DNA of 8,353 nucleotides, taken from contig DAOUTT010000079.1 in assembly GCA_030668545.1 (NCBI GenBank), positions 1-8,353 of the forward strand, given 5' to 3'. This document shows positions 5,695 to 8,353 of this stretch, piece by piece. A program made the translations under genes and the position numbers. The stretch's first letter is position 1; each line of letters opens with the position of its first letter. Source of the DNA: Anaerolineales bacterium. Lineage in GTDB: Bacteria > Chloroflexota > Anaerolineae > Anaerolineales > E44-bin32. The notes under the pieces are model-generated. The model worked only from the letters and a program-made list of their open reading frames with translations. It was not told the DNA's origin and did not search any database.

Positions 5695-6987
5695 TTATCG
5701 CTTTGCGTTCTCCCCCTTCACACGGTCGAACAGATCCCCTAGCTTCCCTGTCTCACCATACCCACTTGCCCCATGGCTGATCGCTGCTTGCCCTTCTTCA
5801 TCCGTGAGCGCATCCGCGATGACATAGATCTCCATCTCCTCCGGTATCTGCCGCAGCTGCTTGATCAACCAATAATCTCGCTCCTGAGCAAGCCGCGCAT
5901 TGGTTAGCACCAACCCAATCCGCACGCGTTCAGCTAAAGCAACCGCCTCCCCCACTGAGCGCGCTTCAACAACGGGATACCCAAAAGCCTGGATACGGAG
6001 GATCATATTCTCCCGCAGAACATCATCCGGTTCGACGATGAGCACTCTAGAAGCTGGATGAATGCCGCCGTGCAGCGCAGTATGAATCGTCGCCAGGAGA
6101 GCGCCCGTACCCTCTGCCCGGAAGAGAAAACTCGCCGTTCCCATCTGAACCTCACCTTCGGGTCCGGGATACGTGGTAAGAAACAGGACAGGTATCTCTT
6201 GAGTGCGGTGGTCCCCTTTCAACAGCATGGCTAGATCGAATGCCGAAGGAGTCCGCGCACGAAGGTCAAGGATGATCAGATCGGGTTTATCAGCCAGCGC
6301 CAACGTAATAACATCCTCTGCATTTGAGGACACAAGGACACGATATCCTCCCCCCACAAGATCATTCGCCAAGAGATCGCGCAGGTCTGGATCTTCGACG
6401 AAGATAAGTAGAGAGTTCGCAGTTTGTGAGCCTTCCGGAATGTGCGTTTCAACCGCCCGGCGAATTTCAGAGATATCAGCACTGGGCTCGATTGCTGCTC
6501 TGAGCGGCATAGCAATCCAGAGTCGGATGCCCGGGCCACTCGTTGTCTCTTGCCAAATATGACCATGGAAACCTTCGATTGCAGCTCTGCTTTCCTCGAT
6601 CTTGATTTCTACATTCTCAAGGAGAGAAGAGACGCCACTTTCTTCAGATTCAGCAAAAGGAGCTTCAATATCTGAGATGGAGAGTAGCATCCATGGACCG
6701 GCATGCAGCGTCTCGCTGGACACTTCAGTCTGCGAGAGATGATCGAGTGAGGGACTGCCGCCAGGAGCAATCTGTGCCCGTACACGCACTTCCGTACGCA
6801 CAGTTCCCGCGATTACTTGTGAGAGCAAATCACCTAAGGCGCTTGCCAGAATGGTTTCGTCAGCAATTATTGCCGGTAAGTGCGCCGGGAATTCCGCAAT
6901 TACTGCCACAGGTCTATCCCCGGCGGTATCCGCAATCGAACCTATCGCTTCTTCAATTGTTTTTTGTATATACACCCAATCGGACAT
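5695..6987 (-). CDS. Degenerate histidine-kinase ATPase domain fused to two receiver domains
   Basis: 430 residues, cytoplasmic, with no membrane segment. Residues about 1-163 resemble a GHKL/HATPase_c domain. The N-box region DETILASALGDLLSQVI (43-59) has Asp and Gln where the Mg-ATP-binding asparagines should be. The C-terminal part GHIWQETTSGPGIRLWIAMPL (142-162) keeps the usual last strands. There is no DHp phospho-histidine. Residues 192-305 are receiver 1, with acidic pocket E198/D199, phospho-acceptor Asp241 in LIILDLRA and Thr271; the conserved Lys appears replaced near SFLFR. Residues 314-424 are receiver 2, with pocket E319/D321, but Asn363 stands at the acceptor position (GLVLTNARL). 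No DNA-binding output domain is visible. It probably acts through protein contacts as a signalling scaffold (inference). It is divergent from the phosphatase gene. The Shine-Dalgarno before ATG 6987 is weak. Confidence 0.8.
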   Translation of the reverse strand: MSDWVYIQKTIEEAIGSIADTAGDRPVAVIAEFPAHLPAIIADETILASALGDLLSQVIAGTVRTEVRVRAQIAPGGSPSLDHLSQTEVSSETLHAGPWMLLSISDIEAPFAESEESGVSSLLENVEIKIEESRAAIEGFHGHIWQETTSGPGIRLWIAMPLRAAIEPSADISEIRRAVETHIPEGSQTANSLLIFVEDPDLRDLLANDLVGGGYRVLVSSNAEDVITLALADKPDLIILDLRARTPSAFDLAMLLKGDHRTQEIPVLFLTTYPGPEGEVQMGTASFLFRAEGTGALLATIHTALHGGIHPASRVLIVEPDDVLRENMILRIQAFGYPVVEARSVGEAVALAERVRIGLVLTNARLAQERDYWLIKQLRQIPEEMEIYVIADALTDEEGQAAISHGASGYGETGKLGDLFDRVKGENAKR

Positions 6988-7040
6988 ATCTAAACCCAGC
7001 TCTAGTCAAGAGCGCTGTTATTTTTACTAGCTGAATCACC

Positions 7041-7068
7041 ATTCTAGTCTACTCGACAATCCAACCAA
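7041..7068 (-). promoter_or_regulatory. Possible promoter of the pseudo-kinase/receiver gene
   Basis: On the minus strand TTGGTT (plus 7063-7068), a 16-nt spacer and TAGAAT (plus 7041-7046). This would leave a 5' leader of about 45 nt before ATG 6987. The -10 box is the same TAGAAT found before the two plus-strand genes. Confidence 0.4.
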
Positions 7069-7092
7069 TGCGCCTTGCGAAATAATAACAAA

Positions 7093-7122
7093 TTGGACAC
7101 TGACGCCACTGCATTGTAGAAT
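7093..7122 (+). promoter_or_regulatory. Promoter of the SpoIIE-like phosphatase gene, leaderless layout
   Basis: TTGGAC (7093-7098), an 18-nt spacer and TAGAAT (7117-7122). ATG 7130 begins 7 nt later, which is where transcription should start. No Shine-Dalgarno is present before the ATG. Confidence 0.55.
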
Positions 7123-7129
7123 CCATTTC

Positions 7130-7834
7130 ATGGAAGCTCAAGTAGCGGTTGTAAAAGTCGGCAAATACGCAACTTCAGAAAGCGGTGACACACTTGAAAT
7201 GACCGAAAGACCTGGCGGAGGGTTATCCTTCGTTCTGGTTGACGGCCAACGCTCCGGCAAACCCGCAAAGCTGATCGCAAACGTTGTCGCCCGGAAAGCA
7301 ATCAGCCTTCTCGCAGAGGGTGTGCGTGATGGCGCCGCTGCACGCGCCGCCTCAGATTACCTGCACACATACCGCTCCGGGAAGGTCATGGCGACCTTAA
7401 ATATCCTCTCCATCGATTTATCAAGCCAGACGATGGTAATCACGCGCAATAATCATGCACCGGCCATTCTCATCGAGGACGAACAAATCCGGGTTCTCGA
7501 TGAGGATGTCGATCCAGTCGGAGTCCGGCGGGGAATCCGCCCTTCGATCACAGAAATCCCACTCCAAATTGGTCTAACGGCAATTATCTTCACCGATGGT
7601 TTGATTCACGCTGGAGCTCGCTCAGGTACCGCCTTCGACGTGCTCGCGTTTGTACAAACGCTCTATGAGCAGGGTCCGCCAAATCCGAGAGAATGGGCGG
7701 ATCGTCTGCTCGAGCGCGCGGTCGAACTCGATCAGGGACGTCCGGCAGACGACATCAGCGTTCTCATAGCCGCGGCGCTGCCCCGAGAAGGTGATAGTGA
7801 AACTCGTCGACTGCTAGCACGCATGCCACTCTGA
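7130..7834 (+). CDS. SpoIIE/PP2C-like serine/threonine phosphatase
   Basis: 234 residues, essentially one PPM/SpoIIE-type phosphatase domain. Visible motifs: LVDGQRSGKPAK (metal-ligand Asp38; the usual DGxGHG has become DGQRSG), ATLNILSIDLSSQTMVITRNNHAPAILI (the family strand pair, with NNHAP at the usual GHNP, residues 107-111), AIIFTDGLIHAG (Asp156 in TDG), and RPADDISVLIAAAL (Asp207/208, the final DD motif). The metal-binding acids are retained, so it may be active. SpoIIE-type phosphatases commonly remove phosphate from STAS anti-anti-sigma proteins; no STAS or anti-sigma gene is in this window, so the substrate is unknown. No sensor domain or membrane segment is present. It is divergent from the pseudo-kinase/receiver gene and followed 52 nt later by the P-loop gene. 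Confidence 0.85.
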   Translation: MEAQVAVVKVGKYATSESGDTLEMTERPGGGLSFVLVDGQRSGKPAKLIANVVARKAISLLAEGVRDGAAARAASDYLHTYRSGKVMATLNILSIDLSSQTMVITRNNHAPAILIEDEQIRVLDEDVDPVGVRRGIRPSITEIPLQIGLTAIIFTDGLIHAGARSGTAFDVLAFVQTLYEQGPPNPREWADRLLERAVELDQGRPADDISVLIAAALPREGDSETRRLLARMPL

Positions 7835-7886
7835 GATAGATATTTTTAAAGATTCGTCCCCTTAGAAAGCGCGGGAAATAAACAGA

Positions 7887-8231
7887 ATGAGGATCGCGAT
7901 TGTGGGTCCCTGCGGATCTGGGAAAACCGTCCTGGTCAACGGCCTGAAGCAGCACGACTATCTTGCCCGTCAGATCGCACAGGAGCACTCCTTCGTACAA
8001 GATATGTGGCAGGTGCTGACGAAACCGGATATTTTAATATACCTGGACGCGACCTACGAAACGTGCACGGAGCGGAAGGCGTTGAACTGGAAGCAGCACG
8101 AATATACAGAGCAGCTCCGCCGAGTGTCGCACGCCCGGGAGCCCTGCGATATCTATCTCTCAACGGATGACCTGTCGACCGAGCAAGTTTTGAAAGAGAT
8201 CCTGGACCAGCTTCAAGCGATTTCAAGCTAA
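7887..8231 (+). CDS. Small P-loop NTPase / kinase-like protein
   Basis: 114 residues beginning MRIAIVGPCGSGKT, a strand followed by a perfect Walker A (GPCGSGKT, 7-14). DILIYLD (48-54) is a Walker B-like strand, although the acid is at its end as in the nucleoside/shikimate-kinase-like group. RKALNW and EQLRRVSHAREPCDIYLSTDDLS resemble the arginine-rich lid and C-terminal strand (CDIYLSTD) of small kinases. It is much shorter than adenylate or shikimate kinases (about 170-210 residues), and there is little room for an acceptor-substrate domain. Homologues known to me only from memory in Chloroflexota are annotated as hypothetical. It follows the phosphatase by 52 nt on the same strand, so an operon is plausible. 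Upstream GGGAAA is a weak ribosome binding site. The substrate is unknown. Confidence 0.75.
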   Translation: MRIAIVGPCGSGKTVLVNGLKQHDYLARQIAQEHSFVQDMWQVLTKPDILIYLDATYETCTERKALNWKQHEYTEQLRRVSHAREPCDIYLSTDDLSTEQVLKEILDQLQAISS

Positions 8232-8267
8232 GGCTGCTCCTTTTTCCCCACCACAGATCTTCCTGGC

Positions 8268-8340
8268 TGTCATTTCGAGCCCTTCGGCGGTGCTCCCCAC
8301 TCCGCTTCGTTCCAAGGGCGCAGAGCGATACCAGAAACTT
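8268..8340. repeat. Dispersed palindromic repeat, TGTCATTTCGAGC...GCAGAGCG...CAGAAACTT type
   Basis: TGTCATTTCGAGC (8268-8280) and CAGAGCGATACCAGAAACTT (8321-8340) look like the two ends of the same intergenic repeat family seen at 2761-2812. GCCCTT (8279-8284) pairs with AAGGGC (8314-8319). It follows the P-loop gene stop directly, in an otherwise empty stretch (8232-8353) where I see only a weak T run (8241-8245) after AGC-TAAG-GCT as a possible terminator. Family assignment is from memory; the boundaries are estimates. Confidence 0.5.
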
Positions 8341-8353
8341 CCCCCAACAGAAC

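Noticed and set aside
6203..6562. Plus-strand frame of 119 codons within the pseudo-kinase/receiver gene
   Set aside because: Antisense shadow of a gene with clear receiver domains; Arg/Ser-rich and without family signature.
7936..8226. Minus-strand frame of 96 codons over the small P-loop gene
   Set aside because: Antisense shadow; the plus-strand frame has a perfect Walker A motif.
1..8353. CRISPR array, transposase, integrase or phage genes
   Set aside because: No regularly spaced direct repeats in the DNA and no mobile-element protein were found; the W-motif repeats are at protein level with diverged linkers.

Overview
The window reads as a chromosomal stretch from a Chloroflexota bacterium, most likely of the Anaerolineae. 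This rests on remembered protein style: a tryptophan-motif/TPR acidic protein, a SpoIIE-like phosphatase followed by a small P-loop protein, a Tat-type L,D-transpeptidase, and the cluster thpR / TIGR00725 / rsfS. No 16S or other decisive marker is present, so the assignment is an inference. I see no CRISPR array, tRNA, rRNA, transposase or phage gene.

Layout. (1) Bases 1-2157, plus strand: the C-terminal 718 residues of a very acidic protein with about 13 short 'P-x-W-L-x-x-I-A' motifs in a disordered acidic/proline-rich chain, ending in a TPR domain. A strong hairpin follows. (2) 2231-2683, plus: nucleoside diphosphate kinase, probably starting at TTG. (3) 2684-2951: non-coding, with a degenerate dispersed repeat and the terminator of the next, opposite-facing operon. 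(4) 4395 down to 2952, minus: a compact three-gene operon, RNA 2',3'-cyclic phosphodiesterase (thpR), a TIGR00725/LOG-like Rossmann protein, and ribosome silencing factor (rsfS). The rsfS reading frame appears to start at AUA. (5) 4396-4590: divergent intergenic region with an inverted repeat over the promoter of the next gene. (6) 4591-5622, plus: L,D-transpeptidase with a twin-arginine signal. (7) 6987 down to 5695, minus: a signalling protein with a degenerate histidine-kinase ATPase domain and two receiver domains, the second lacking its phospho-acceptor Asp. (8) 7130-7834 and 7887-8231, plus: SpoIIE/PP2C-like phosphatase and a small P-loop NTPase/kinase-like protein. (9) 8232-8353: a second copy of the dispersed repeat family.

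How the parts may work together. ThpR and RsfS belong to RNA processing and translation; the TIGR00725 protein between them is uncharacterised. The transpeptidase points to 3-3 cross-linking or other peptidoglycan modification outside the membrane. The pseudo-kinase/receiver protein and the phosphatase are divergently transcribed from a 142-bp region and could be parts of one signalling circuit, but nothing in the sequence proves that. The transpeptidase and phosphatase genes share a TAGAAT -10 box only 6-7 nt before their ATG codons and lack a well-placed Shine-Dalgarno for those codons, which suggests leaderless mRNAs. The best candidates for something undescribed are the W-motif array protein, the AUA start of rsfS, the shared leaderless promoter layout, and the pseudo-kinase/phosphatase locus.
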